DNA of 64,000 nt from Cellulomonas hominis (GTDB lineage: Bacteria > Actinomycetota > Actinomycetes > Actinomycetales > Cellulomonadaceae), in contig NZ_JACHDN010000001.1 in the NCBI RefSeq assembly GCF_014201095.1, forward strand, positions 2,418,001 to 2,482,000, written 5' to 3'. The translations under genes and the position numbers were made by a program. Below the pieces are notes generated by a model. The model made no database searches. It was given only the letters and a program-made list of their open reading frames with translations, and was not told where the DNA came from. Shown here piece after piece: positions 41,230 through 49,176 of this stretch. Numbering within the stretch: position 1 is the first letter of the stretch; each line of letters opens with the position of its first letter.

Positions 41230-41810
41230 CAGATCTCCCGGACCACCCGGGCCGGGTTCCCGACGGCGACCACGTTCGCCGGGATGTCACGGGTGACGAC
41301 CGAGCCCGCGCCGATCACCGCGTTGTCCCCGATGGTGACGCCCGGGCACACCACCACGCCGCCGCCGAGCCACACGTTGTCCCCGATGGTGATCGGCTTC
41401 GCGGCCTCGAGCTTGTCGCGGCGCGGCTGCGGCTCGACCGGGTGCGTCGGGGTGAGCAGCTGGACATGCGGGCCGATCTGGCAGTCGTCGCCGATGGTGA
41501 TCGGGGCGACGTCCAGGGCGGTCAGGCCCATGTTGACGAAGGTTCGCGCGCCGACGGAGATCCGGTCGCCGTAGTCCACGTGCACGGGCGCCCGCACGAA
41601 GGTCCCCTCGCCGACGGCGCCGAACAGCTCGCGCAGCACCGCCTGGCCCGCGACGGGGTCCTGGTCGTAGGCGTCCCGGAACCGCGCGGCCAGCCGGATC
41701 GCCCGGACCTGCGCCTCGACGATCGCCGGGTCGTCGCCGATGTACAGGTCCCCGGCGAGCATCCGCTCGTGGTTCGTGCGCGGGTCGCCGGCGAAGTAGT
41801 CCGTGGTCAT
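41229..41810 (-). CDS. sugar O-acetyltransferase, maltose/galactoside type
   Basis: A 193-residue left-handed beta-helix acetyltransferase. The N-terminal ERMLAGDLYIGDDPAI is the Mac domain; hexapeptide repeats follow, with the catalytic His in LLTPTHPVEPQPR and the CoA-binding end ITIGDNVWLGGGVVVCPGVTIGDNAVIGAGSVVTRDIPANVVAVGNPARVVRE. It acetylates sugars or thiogalactosides, often as detoxification. It is first in an operon with a TetR regulator. ATG 41810 lies 22 bases from the operator. Confidence 0.94.
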   Translation of the reverse strand: MTTDYFAGDPRTNHERMLAGDLYIGDDPAIVEAQVRAIRLAARFRDAYDQDPVAGQAVLRELFGAVGEGTFVRAPVHVDYGDRISVGARTFVNMGLTALDVAPITIGDDCQIGPHVQLLTPTHPVEPQPRRDKLEAAKPITIGDNVWLGGGVVVCPGVTIGDNAVIGAGSVVTRDIPANVVAVGNPARVVREI

Positions 41811-41832
41811 GCGGACGACGGTAGCAGGCGGT

Positions 41833-41848
41833 GTGTACGGTCGTACGC
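41833..41848. promoter_or_regulatory. operator of the acetyltransferase-TetR operon
   Basis: GTGTACGGTCGTACGC holds GTACG-GT-CGTAC, a perfect 5-bp inverted repeat with a two-base centre. It matches the MFS-gene operator at 29978 in core and spacing, and sits 22 bases before the acetyltransferase start. Confidence 0.65.
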
Positions 41849-41869
41849 ATGACGGGGGTCAGGGGACGG

Positions 41870-42174
41870 TCAGCGGGAACGGCTCGCTGACGATCGTGGT
41901 CTCGGGGACGCCCGGGACCACGGTGCCGTCCGGCAGGATCCGCGACAGGCCCCAGACCGAGATCCCCGCGTACGCCTGGTAGTCGCCCGGCGGGAGGGGA
42001 CCGGCGCCGTCGTCCGGGCAGCGTCCGCCGCGGGCGGGCGAACACCTTCACGACGGCCTCGTGGACGAGGTCCTCGGCCTCGTGCCGGTCCGCCGCGAAC
42101 AGCCGGGCGTACGCGACGAGCGCGGACCGCCGGTCCCGGACCATCGCGTCCAGGACGTCCCGCCAGTGCGCCAC
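41870..42174 (-). pseudogene. fused remnant: ECF sigma factor start and unrelated gene end
   Basis: GTG 42174 opens a SigE-like sigma-70 region 2: VAHWRDVLDAMVRDRRSALVAYARLFAADRHEAEDLVHEAVVKVFARP. After this (about 42,030) the match ends and the frame drifts into nonsense. In another frame from about 42,025 to the stop at 41,870 runs CPDDGAGPLPPGDYQAYAGISVWGL and EPFPLTVP, the C-terminus of a different, probably membrane or secreted, protein. The simplest reading is a deletion that removed the rest of the sigma gene and the start of its neighbour. Neither product can work. Confidence 0.7.
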
Positions 42175-42273
42175 CGGTCCCCCTCTCCCGTGCCTGTCGC
42201 CGGCACCCTGCCACCACAACGGGCGACGGGGCCGGGACGTTGGGTCGACCGCGCCGCCGGCACCCGGAACGGG

Positions 42274-42675
42274 TCAGTCGGAGCGGTACCGCCTCGCCAG
42301 CGCCAGGAACCCCAGCTCGACCACGAGCGTCGCCACCAGCTGCGCGCGTGCCGCGTGCGACCAGAACTCCCCGGGCGTGACGACGCCGGGCATCCCCTGG
42401 TTCAGGCCCCACCTGTCGTACCGCGGGTTCTGCGCCTGCACCACGACCAGGGGGACGATCGCGCACGCGACCCGCACGAGCGGCGGGAGCCAGCCGGACC
42501 GGAACGGCCCCCGGGCCAGCACGCACGCCATGACCAGCACGCACGGCAGGCCCAGGAGCACCGGCGGCCACTCCACCCCGGTGGCCACCACGGCCAGCCA
42601 CGCCACCGCGACGCCCAGCGGCCACCACAGGTACCGCCGCGCCGGGTGCGGCGCCGGCCGCTCGTCGGTCCCCAT
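42274..42675 (-). CDS. small membrane protein of unknown function
   Basis: A 133-residue protein with three to four hydrophobic helices (about 17-33, 38-55, 65-80, 108-125) and a conserved-looking loop AQNPRYDRWGLNQGMPGVVTPGEFW between helices three and four. No family recognised. It lies upstream of the sigma remnant on the same strand and may once have been in its operon. ATG 42675 has a weak binding site. Confidence 0.6.
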   Translation of the reverse strand: MGTDERPAPHPARRYLWWPLGVAVAWLAVVATGVEWPPVLLGLPCVLVMACVLARGPFRSGWLPPLVRVACAIVPLVVVQAQNPRYDRWGLNQGMPGVVTPGEFWSHAARAQLVATLVVELGFLALARRYRSD

Positions 42676-42751
42676 GCGGCGCGACGCTAGCCAGCCCGGC
42701 TCGGCCGCGGGCCGGGTCCGGGCGGGCTCACCCGATCGGGGGCGTCCCGCC

Positions 42752-42842
42752 CGCGCGAGGTCGAGGGTCCCGCGCGAGGTCGAGGGTCTCGCGCGAGGTC
42801 GAGGGTCTCAGGGCGCCCTCGGACGCGAGACCCTCGACCTCG
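42752..42842. repeat. 19-bp-period hairpin element (three direct, one inverted unit)
   Basis: Three tandem 19-bp units of the form CGCGCGAGGTCGAGGGTCY start at 42752, 42771 and 42790. After exactly 19 bases (holding GGGCGCCC) an inverted unit starts at 42828 (AGACCCTCGACCTCG). It lies just beyond the stop of the epimerase gene and could fold into a terminator-like stem. The architecture recurs with another sequence at 61302. Confidence 0.75.
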
Positions 42843-42863
42843 GCACCCCGCCGGAGTCCGGCG

Positions 42864-43862
42864 TCAGGCCGGGGCGGCCGCCTGCTCGCGCGGGTGGGTC
42901 ACGCACCACGCCAGGGACTCGCGGATCGCGGCGACCACGTCGTCCTGCTCGATGCCGAGGACCGCGCTGAGCGCCGGGTCGCTCACGGCCCGCCGGTCCT
43001 GGAACCGCGCGGAGTCGACCAGCCCGATCCCGTGCTCGACGCCGGCGGCCGCCGTCTGCGCGTGGGCGGCTTCCATGGCGGGCAGCACCGCCTCCAGCGG
43101 GACCACGGTCACGTCCTCCGGGTCGCGCCCGAGGGCCTCGCAGCAGAGCCGGTGGAACTCGGCGTAGGTCAGGTCGTAGGCGTTGATCGGGTACCGGCCG
43201 CCGTGCGCGCCGTGCTCCATCGCGCCGACGGCGGCCTGCGCGACCTGGCCCACCGTCACCGAGGACGTGGCGCCGCCGAGCACCGGCACGGCCCCCTCCT
43301 GCCCCGCGACGATGTCGAGGAACATCTGCCACAGCGGCCGCTGCCCGGGGACGAGCCCGAAGATGTACGGCAGGCGCAGCACCATGACGTCCATGGCGCC
43401 GTCGCCCTCCAGGTACGCGACCTCCTCCTGCGCGAGGCGGGTGCGGGGGTAGCCGTTCCGGGTGCGGTAGCCGAGGTCGGGCCACTGCTCGGCGAACTCG
43501 GCGGTGTACGAGCCGTACACGACGAACTTCGCGACGCCGGCCTGCCGGGCCAGGCGGGCGAGGCGCTGCGTGGGCAGGACGTTCGCGCGGTAGAAGAACG
43601 CGGCGGCCGGCGCCGGGGGCGTGGTGCGCTCGTCGGCGCCGACGGCGTAGAACACCGCGTGCTTCCCGGCCAGGAGGTCGAGCAGCTCCGCGTCGGACAG
43701 GGCGGTGAGGTCGCCCCAGTGCGCGTCGACCTGCTCGGGCAGGAAGCTCGGCCCGTCGAGGGGGAGCGAGAGGGTCGTGACCCCGTAGCCGCGCCGGAGC
43801 AGTTCGAGGGTGGTGTGGTAGCCGAGCAGCCCGGTGCCGCCCAGGACGAGCGTGTCCGTCAT
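42864..43862 (-). CDS. NAD-dependent epimerase/dehydratase family protein
   Basis: A 332-residue extended short-chain dehydrogenase. The N-terminal LVLGGTGLLGYHTTLELLRRGY is the nucleotide-binding site, YGSYTAEF and YPRTRLAQEE occupy the usual catalytic regions; the second lacks a plain YxxxK, so activity may differ from classical epimerases. Substrate is unknown. It is divergently transcribed from a TetR gene with a perfect palindrome between, which is the usual layout of a target gene and its repressor. Confidence 0.87.
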   Translation of the reverse strand: MTDTLVLGGTGLLGYHTTLELLRRGYGVTTLSLPLDGPSFLPEQVDAHWGDLTALSDAELLDLLAGKHAVFYAVGADERTTPPAPAAAFFYRANVLPTQRLARLARQAGVAKFVVYGSYTAEFAEQWPDLGYRTRNGYPRTRLAQEEVAYLEGDGAMDVMVLRLPYIFGLVPGQRPLWQMFLDIVAGQEGAVPVLGGATSSVTVGQVAQAAVGAMEHGAHGGRYPINAYDLTYAEFHRLCCEALGRDPEDVTVVPLEAVLPAMEAAHAQTAAAGVEHGIGLVDSARFQDRRAVSDPALSAVLGIEQDDVVAAIRESLAWCVTHPREQAAAPA

Positions 43863-43939
43863 CGTGACCTCGCAGGTAGGAGGGGGTTCTGATGCGATTC
43901 ACGCTAGGAGCGCGGGGGATCGTGAACGCGGGCACAAAG

Positions 43940-43959
43940 TCCTAGCCGTTCGGCTAGGA
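43940..43959. promoter_or_regulatory. operator between epimerase and TetR genes
   Basis: TCCTAGCC (43940-43947) and GGCTAGGA (43952-43959) form perfect 8-bp arms around GTTC. A half copy, GCTAGGAGCGC, occurs about 50 bases to the left. Likely site of the adjacent TetR-type protein. Confidence 0.75.
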
Positions 43960-44013
43960 GCGCCCGACGGCCCGCTACCGTGGGCCGCGTCCACCCGAGC
44001 CCAGGAGGTCCGC

Positions 44014-44562
44014 ATGCCCCGCGGCGACGCGTCCGCACCCCAGGTCGTCGCGAGCGCCCTCGGCCTGTTCTCCCGCCACGGGGTCGCCGGGACGTCGCTG
44101 CAGATGATCGCCGACGACCTCGGCGTCACGAAGGCCGCCGTCTACTACCGGTTCCGCACCAAGGAGGAGATCGTCCTCGCGGTGCTCGCGCCGGCGTTCG
44201 ACGACTTCGCCGCGCTGCTCGCCGAGGCGCGGGCGCTCCCCGAGGCGGACCGGGCGCGGCTGGTCGTCGACCGGCTGGCCCGGCAGGCGGTCGCGCACCG
44301 CGAGCTCTACGCCGTGGTGCTCGGGGACCTCAGCGCGGCCCAGCTCCGCCGCGAGACGCCCGGGCACCGTGACCTGTTCCGCGACCTGCGGGACGTGCTC
44401 GCGGGGCCCGGCCCGACGCCGGAGCGGCTGGTGCGGGTCGCGATCTTCCTGTCCGGCCTCATGGGACCGCCGGTGGACGCCGACCTGCGCCGGCTCGACG
44501 ACGCCGCGCTCGAGGCCGGCGTCGTCGCGTCGGGGTACGCGCTGCTGGGGATCGCGCCCTAG
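44014..44562 (+). CDS. TetR-family regulator
   Basis: A 182-residue repressor-type protein: ALGLFSRHGVAGTSLQMIADDLGVTKAAVYYRFRTKEEIVLAVL is the HTH, followed by a helical ligand domain. AGGAGG five bases before ATG 44014 sets the start. It probably controls the divergent epimerase gene and itself through the palindrome at 43940. The stop overlaps the convergent HAD gene by four bases. Confidence 0.93.
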   Translation: MPRGDASAPQVVASALGLFSRHGVAGTSLQMIADDLGVTKAAVYYRFRTKEEIVLAVLAPAFDDFAALLAEARALPEADRARLVVDRLARQAVAHRELYAVVLGDLSAAQLRRETPGHRDLFRDLRDVLAGPGPTPERLVRVAIFLSGLMGPPVDADLRRLDDAALEAGVVASGYALLGIAP

Positions 44563-45428
44563 CGTCCTGGCGGCGCGGTCAGCCCCAGCTCCGCGAACGC
44601 CGCCACGAGCCCCTCCGCCGCCGGGGCCGCGGCCACGTGGTCCGCCAGCGCCAGCACCCGCTCGTCGCCGCCGGCCACGCCGACGGCCGTCCCCGCGTAC
44701 TCCAGCATCTCCAGGTCGTTCGGCCCGTCGCCGAACGCGACGACGTCCTCGCGGCCCGCCCCCAGGTGCTCGAGCACGAGCCCGATCCCGAGCGCCTTGT
44801 GCATGCCCGCGGGGTGGATCTCCCCGGCGCGGTCGCCGAGTGCCGAGATCGAGCTCGGCAGGATGTCGACCGCGCCGGCCCCGATCGCGGCGCGCACGGC
44901 GTCCCGCGGCTCGTCGGCCTCGAAGTAGGTGACCTTCGCGAACGAGCACCCGTCCAGCGAGGCCGGCGTGCGGAGCGCGGCGAGGATGTCGCCGGGCGCG
45001 TCGGTCTCGTCCCGGCCCCGGTCGCGGGTGCCCTCGTGCTGGTGCCCGGAGAGCAGCGAGCGCAGCCGGCCCGCGACGCCCGCCCGCCCGTAGATCGCGT
45101 CCGGCGCCTCCAGGACGTACGCGGCGCCGGTGCGGTCCAGCACCTCGACGGTGCGGGCCGCGAGATCGTCGGGGAACCGCAGGTCGCGGAGCACCTCGCC
45201 GTCCACCTCGACCCAGGCGCCCGCCGACGCGACCATCCCGTCGAACCCGGCCGCGAGGATGTGCGGCGTCAGCATGGACTTCGGGCGGCCGGTGCAGAGC
45301 AGGACGCGGTTCCCGGCGGCCCGGGCTGCGGCGACGGCGCGGACGTGCCCCGGCGGGACGACGCCCCGGTCCGCGTAGGTGCCGTCGATGTCGAGGAAGA
45401 TCAGCCTGCTGCGAGCCGGGGGAGCCAT
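44559..45428 (-). CDS. HAD-family hydrolase, Cof type
   Basis: A 289-residue Cof-type haloacid dehalogenase-like phosphatase. Motif I is FLDIDGTYAD (nucleophile Asp), motif II is LLCTGRPKS, and the C-terminal GDGPNDLEMLEYAGTAVGV holds the metal-binding Asp residues. A C2-type cap (about 90-190) includes a charged insert HQHEGTRDRGRDETDAPG. Family members dephosphorylate sugar phosphates or flavin precursors; the substrate here is unknown. Confidence 0.92.
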   Translation of the reverse strand: MAPPARSRLIFLDIDGTYADRGVVPPGHVRAVAAARAAGNRVLLCTGRPKSMLTPHILAAGFDGMVASAGAWVEVDGEVLRDLRFPDDLAARTVEVLDRTGAAYVLEAPDAIYGRAGVAGRLRSLLSGHQHEGTRDRGRDETDAPGDILAALRTPASLDGCSFAKVTYFEADEPRDAVRAAIGAGAVDILPSSISALGDRAGEIHPAGMHKALGIGLVLEHLGAGREDVVAFGDGPNDLEMLEYAGTAVGVAGGDERVLALADHVAAAPAAEGLVAAFAELGLTAPPGR

Positions 45429-45458
45429 GCCCCCAGCCTCCCAGATGCCGGCGGCCGG

Positions 45459-45932
45459 TCAGCCGGCGAGCCCCGCCGCCCAGGCCGCCGCGCGCTCGAG
45501 CTCACCGTCGGCGAGCGGCCCGCCGACCCCGGTGACCACGAAGTCCGCACCCTGCCGGGCGTCCGCGCCGCGGCGCCGGAGCTGCTTCGCGGCTGCCCTG
45601 CTCGCCGACCCCGCGAACGCGCTGCGGAACCGGGTCGCGAAGGTCAGCACGGGCACGCCGGCGGTGTCGGCCGTCGCGATCCACTCCCGGACCCCGGACG
45701 GGACCGCGGCGGCGCCCTTGCCGGCGGCCTGGGCCCGGCTGGCGGCGGTGGGCAGCCCCATGTTGTGCGTCGGCGCGCCCAGCAGCACCAGGTCGGCGTC
45801 CGGACGGGCGGGCGCGTCCGCGGCGGCGACGTGCTCCACCTCGGCGCCCGCCGCGCGCAGGGCCTCCGCGACCCTCCGGGCGACCGCCTCGGTGGTGCCG
45901 AAGCAGGACTCGACGATCAGCAGGACCCGCAC
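45459..45932 (-). CDS. flavodoxin-like protein
   Basis: A 157-residue protein with the flavodoxin fold: VLLIVESCFGTTEAVARRVAEAL forms the FMN phosphate loop, and LLGAPTHNMGLPTAASRAQA is the next binding loop. The usual aromatic sandwich residues are not obvious, so FMN binding may be weak. GGAGG lies eight bases before GTG 45932. It is divergent from a TetR gene with a perfect palindrome in the shared promoter, and may be repressed by it. Confidence 0.85.
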   Translation of the reverse strand: MRVLLIVESCFGTTEAVARRVAEALRAAGAEVEHVAAADAPARPDADLVLLGAPTHNMGLPTAASRAQAAGKGAAAVPSGVREWIATADTAGVPVLTFATRFRSAFAGSASRAAAKQLRRRGADARQGADFVVTGVGGPLADGELERAAAWAAGLAG

Positions 45933-45948
45933 GGGGACCACCTCCGGA

Positions 45949-45967
45949 CTGAGACATCATGTCTCAG
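45949..45967. promoter_or_regulatory. operator between flavodoxin and TetR genes
   Basis: CTGAGACATCATGTCTCAG is a perfect palindrome with 9-bp arms around one C. It lies 13-17 bases before each of the divergent start codons, so a bound repressor would close both promoters. Confidence 0.8.
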
Positions 45968-45980
45968 GCAGACGAGGCAC

Positions 45981-46817
45981 GTGCCGGACCCCCGTCAACG
46001 CCCCGAGGACGCGGGCGAGCGCGTCGTCAGCGCCGCCGTGGACCTCGTGCGCCGCCGGGGCCTCACCGTCGGCCTCGACCGGATCAGCCTGGAGGAGGCG
46101 ATCGCCGCCTCCGGCGTCGCGCGGGCCACCGCGTACCGGCGGTGGCCGACCCGGGACGAATTCCGCACCCGCGTGCTGCTGCGGGTCGCCCGGGACGTCG
46201 ACCTCGAGCCGGAGACCGACGAGGACATCGCCGCCCTGCGCCGCCTGGTCGCCGGGGACCGCGCCGCGCTCGCCACGCCCGAGGGCTGGCGCACGCTGGT
46301 GGTCGAGAGCCTGCGGATCACCACCGACAGCGACTTCCGCCGGCTCGCCGGGTCCGCCGCGTGGCGGGACCACCTGGCGCTGCGCGCGACCTGCTCGACC
46401 CTGCCCGAGGGCGACCTCCGGGACGCGGTCGCCGCCGAGCTGGCCGCGTCCGAGCGCGCCTTCACCGACCGCCGCGCCCGGGTCTACGGCCGGCTGCCCG
46501 CCGTCCTCGGCTACCGGCTGGTGCCGTGGCTCGACCCGGCGGACGGGTTCACGCGGATGGCCGAGGCGACCGGCGCGATGATGACCGGGCTGGTCGCCCG
46601 CGCCGCCGTCGTGCCGCCGGGACCGCCGACGCCGATGCGGGCGTTCGGCTCGGGCGCGCTCGCGCCGTGGACCACCGAGGCGTACGCGGTCACGGCGACG
46701 ATCCTGGCGTTCCTGGAGCCCGACCCCGACGTGGTGTGGGACGCGGCGCGGCTCGACCTGGCGGTGGCGCGGTCGGCGGAGCTCGAGCGGGAGGCGCGGC
46801 TGCTGCGGCGGGAGTAG
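45981..46817 (+). CDS. TetR-like transcriptional regulator
   Basis: A 278-residue protein with an N-terminal HTH (VSAAVDLVRRRGLTVGLDRISLEEAIAASGVARATAYRRWPTRDEFRTRVLL) of the TetR type and a longer than usual ligand domain with a hydrophobic MAEATGAMMTGLVARAAVV segment. GTG 45981 follows the palindrome and GAGG; no other in-frame start preserves the HTH. Probable autorepressor and controller of the flavodoxin-like gene, which suggests a redox or xenobiotic signal. Confidence 0.87.
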   Translation: MPDPRQRPEDAGERVVSAAVDLVRRRGLTVGLDRISLEEAIAASGVARATAYRRWPTRDEFRTRVLLRVARDVDLEPETDEDIAALRRLVAGDRAALATPEGWRTLVVESLRITTDSDFRRLAGSAAWRDHLALRATCSTLPEGDLRDAVAAELAASERAFTDRRARVYGRLPAVLGYRLVPWLDPADGFTRMAEATGAMMTGLVARAAVVPPGPPTPMRAFGSGALAPWTTEAYAVTATILAFLEPDPDVVWDAARLDLAVARSAELEREARLLRRE

Positions 46818-46821
46818 GGCC

Positions 46822-47481
46822 TCAGCCCCGGACGGGCGTGGCCCGACCCGGCCGCCGCTCCGCGGCCGTCACCGCCCACACCGCGGTGTCCCGCCACCCC
46901 GCGTCGCCGTCCCACCGGTCCTCCCGCGCGGTCCCCTCGTGCCGCATCCCGAGCCGCGCGCACAGCGCGAGCGACCCGGCGTTGTCGGGGTCGACCCGCG
47001 CGGCCACCCGGTGCGCCCCCGCGCCGGCGGCCAGGTCGAGCAGCGCCCCCGCGGCCTCCGCGGCGTACCCGCGCCCGCGGAAGTCCGGGTGCAGCACCCA
47101 CCCGACCTCGACCTGCGCGTGCCGCTCGCTGACGAGGATCAGCGTGAGGTCCCCGATCACCCGCCCGTCGCCCGGGGCGCCCAGTGACGGCGTGCCGGGC
47201 AGCACGACCGCCAGCGCCACGGCGTCCCCGTCGGCGGCCAGCACCCGCCGGGACGCCCGCGCCGCGGTGTGCTCGGCGGAGGCGTCCCGGTCGCGCACCG
47301 GCCACGGCAGGTAGGCGACGACGTCGGGCAGCGACTGGTAGGCGTGCACGTCGGCGGCGTCGGACTCCCGCAGCGGCCGGACGAGCAGCCGCGCCGTGCG
47401 CAGCGGCTGGGCGTCGAGCGTCCCGAGGTCCAGCGGGACCGCGAGCCGGGGGCTGCCGGCCGGCAGGGCGTGCTCAGGCAC
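46822..47481 (-). CDS. GNAT-family N-acetyltransferase (RimJ/RimL-like)
   Basis: A 219-residue acetyltransferase: TARLLVRPLRESDAADVHAYQS at the start, then VEVGWVLHPDFRGRGYAAEAAGALLDLA with the acetyl-CoA pyrophosphate loop RGRGYA, and DPDNAGSLALCARLGMRHEG. This is the ribosomal-protein acetyltransferase-like branch; the true acceptor is unknown. GTG 47481 lies within the end of the flotillin gene, so the two overlap by eight bases and are probably cotranscribed. Confidence 0.92.
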   Translation of the reverse strand: MPEHALPAGSPRLAVPLDLGTLDAQPLRTARLLVRPLRESDAADVHAYQSLPDVVAYLPWPVRDRDASAEHTAARASRRVLAADGDAVALAVVLPGTPSLGAPGDGRVIGDLTLILVSERHAQVEVGWVLHPDFRGRGYAAEAAGALLDLAAGAGAHRVAARVDPDNAGSLALCARLGMRHEGTAREDRWDGDAGWRDTAVWAVTAAERRPGRATPVRG

Positions 47482-49036
47482 CGGCGGAGGTGTCGTCGCG
47501 CGGCGCCCGGGCCGTGGGCGCCCCGACCGCGACGGTGCGCCCGTCGCCGCCGCCGACGCCCCGGACGAGCTCGAGCAGGTCCACGCCGGTCTGCGCCTTG
47601 AGGAGCGCCGCGAGCTCCTGCACCCCGGACGCGACCTGGCCGGTGACCCGGGAGGCGCCGTCCTTGTCGATCACCGTGATGTCGTCGATCGCGGCGAGCG
47701 CGTCGGCGTACGGCTGCGCGAGCTTCGGCAGCGCGTCGAGCACCATCTGCAGCCGCGCCGACTCGGGGAACGCCTGGTAGGCCTCGGACTCCGCCTTGAT
47801 CGCCGACGCCCGGGCGTCGCCCTGCGCGCGCTCGGCGGCGGCCTCGGCCTCGCCGCGCGCCTGGATGCCGTCGGCGTCGGCCTTCGCCAGCGCGAGTGCA
47901 CCCTCGGCGCGCCGCTGCTGCTCGACCAGTGCGGCCTCCGCGCGGGCGCGGGCGGCGGACGCCTCGGCCTCGGCCTGCGCGGTGATGCGCTGCGCCTCGG
48001 CCTCGGCCTTGCGGATCGCCGCGGTCTTGGCCGCCTCGGCCTCCTGCTCGGCGGCGTACTTGCGGGCGTCGGCCTCCTGCGCGGCCTCGTACTTCCGGGC
48101 CTCGGCGGGCTTGCGGACCTCGGTCTGGAGCTCCTGCTCGCGGAGCGCGGCGCGGCGGAGGGCGACCTGCTCCTGCTCCACGAGCACGGCCTGCTGCGAC
48201 TCGGCCTCGGCGCGCTCCTGGGCGGCGGCGGCCTCGGCCTGCGCCTTGGCGGTCTGCTGGGCGATGTCGGCGTTGCGCAGGGCGAGCGCCTTGTTGGACT
48301 CGGCGATCTGCACGGCCGCCTCGTTCGAGCGCTCGGTGCTCTCCTGCCGGGCCTGCGCCTCGGCGATCTCCGCGTCGCGGGCGACGGCGGCGGCCCGGGG
48401 GCGGCCGAGGTTGCGGATGTAGTCGCCGGAGTCCTCGACGGTCTGGATCTCGAAGTTCTCCAGCACGAGGCCGCGCTCGGCGAGCATCGGCACCGCGATG
48501 TCCTTGACCTCCTTCGAGAAGTCCTGCCGCTCGTACAGGATCGACTCGACGGTGAGCGTGCCGGCGATGGTGCGCAGCACGCCGACCAGGACCTCGCTGG
48601 TCTGCTGCTCGATGACCTGCTCCTGGCTGCGACCGGCGAACCGCTGGGCCGCGGCGCGCACCATGCGCTCGGTGCCGCCGACCTTGACGACCGCGATCGA
48701 CCGGAGGGTCACGCCGACGCCGCTCTTGGTCGTGGCGTCCTCGGCGGCCACCGGGAAGCTCTGGGACGCGAGGGACAGGCGGACGACCTGCTCGAAGATC
48801 GGCTTGACGAACGTGCCGCCGCCGATGACCACGCGCTGCCCGGAGAGGTCGGTCGTCTCGTCGCCGGTCTCGGGGTTGATGACCGGGGTGCCGCTCTTGC
48901 GCCCGGTGATGATGAGCGCCTCGTCCGGGGTGGCGATCTTGAACCGCACCTTCGCGTAGACGAGCGCGACGACCCCGAGGACCAGCACCGCCAGCACGGC
49001 GGCGGCGACGATCAGGACGGCTCCGGCGATCTCCAT
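47474..49036 (-). CDS. SPFH-domain flotillin-like protein
   Basis: A 520-residue membrane scaffold protein. One N-terminal helix (about 4-30), an SPFH/band-7 domain (about 35-205, IATPDEALIITGRKSG to FEIQTVEDSGDYIRNLGRP), then a long coiled-coil of Glu, Ala, Gln, Arg (about 215-430), and a C-terminal helical end. This is the YqiK/flotillin layout linked to functional membrane microdomains. No NfeD gene is adjacent. Its transcript continues into the acetyltransferase gene. Confidence 0.93.
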   Translation of the reverse strand: MEIAGAVLIVAAAVLAVLVLGVVALVYAKVRFKIATPDEALIITGRKSGTPVINPETGDETTDLSGQRVVIGGGTFVKPIFEQVVRLSLASQSFPVAAEDATTKSGVGVTLRSIAVVKVGGTERMVRAAAQRFAGRSQEQVIEQQTSEVLVGVLRTIAGTLTVESILYERQDFSKEVKDIAVPMLAERGLVLENFEIQTVEDSGDYIRNLGRPRAAAVARDAEIAEAQARQESTERSNEAAVQIAESNKALALRNADIAQQTAKAQAEAAAAQERAEAESQQAVLVEQEQVALRRAALREQELQTEVRKPAEARKYEAAQEADARKYAAEQEAEAAKTAAIRKAEAEAQRITAQAEAEASAARARAEAALVEQQRRAEGALALAKADADGIQARGEAEAAAERAQGDARASAIKAESEAYQAFPESARLQMVLDALPKLAQPYADALAAIDDITVIDKDGASRVTGQVASGVQELAALLKAQTGVDLLELVRGVGGGDGRTVAVGAPTARAPRDDTSAGA

Positions 49037-49119
49037 GGGTCTCCCTCGGCGGTGACGGTGCGGTACAGGGAACCCTAGGGCCGCCGACGCGCCCGTGCGG
49101 GGGGTTCGGCGCAGAGGGG

Positions 49120-49152
49120 CGCACCACTCAGCCCGGCGGGCCGAGTGGTGCG
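49120..49152. promoter_or_regulatory. near-perfect inverted repeat between divergent genes
   Basis: CGCACCACTC (49120-49129) and GAGTGGTGCG (49143-49152) form perfect 10-bp arms; the centre adds a GCCC/GGGC stem. It lies between the flotillin gene and the plus-strand gene at 49177, so it is more likely a regulator site or leader structure than a terminator. Confidence 0.55.
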
Positions 49153-49176
49153 TGCGGGCGTGGCAGGCTGACGCCC

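Noticed and set aside
42752..42808. CRISPR array
   Set aside because: The 19-bp units are directly adjacent with no spacers, there are only three, and no cas gene is present.
46511..47305. Minus-strand frame opposite the TetR-like gene at 45981
   Set aside because: It is an Arg/Ala/Gly-rich shadow of the TetR-like and acetyltransferase genes with no start signal or domain.
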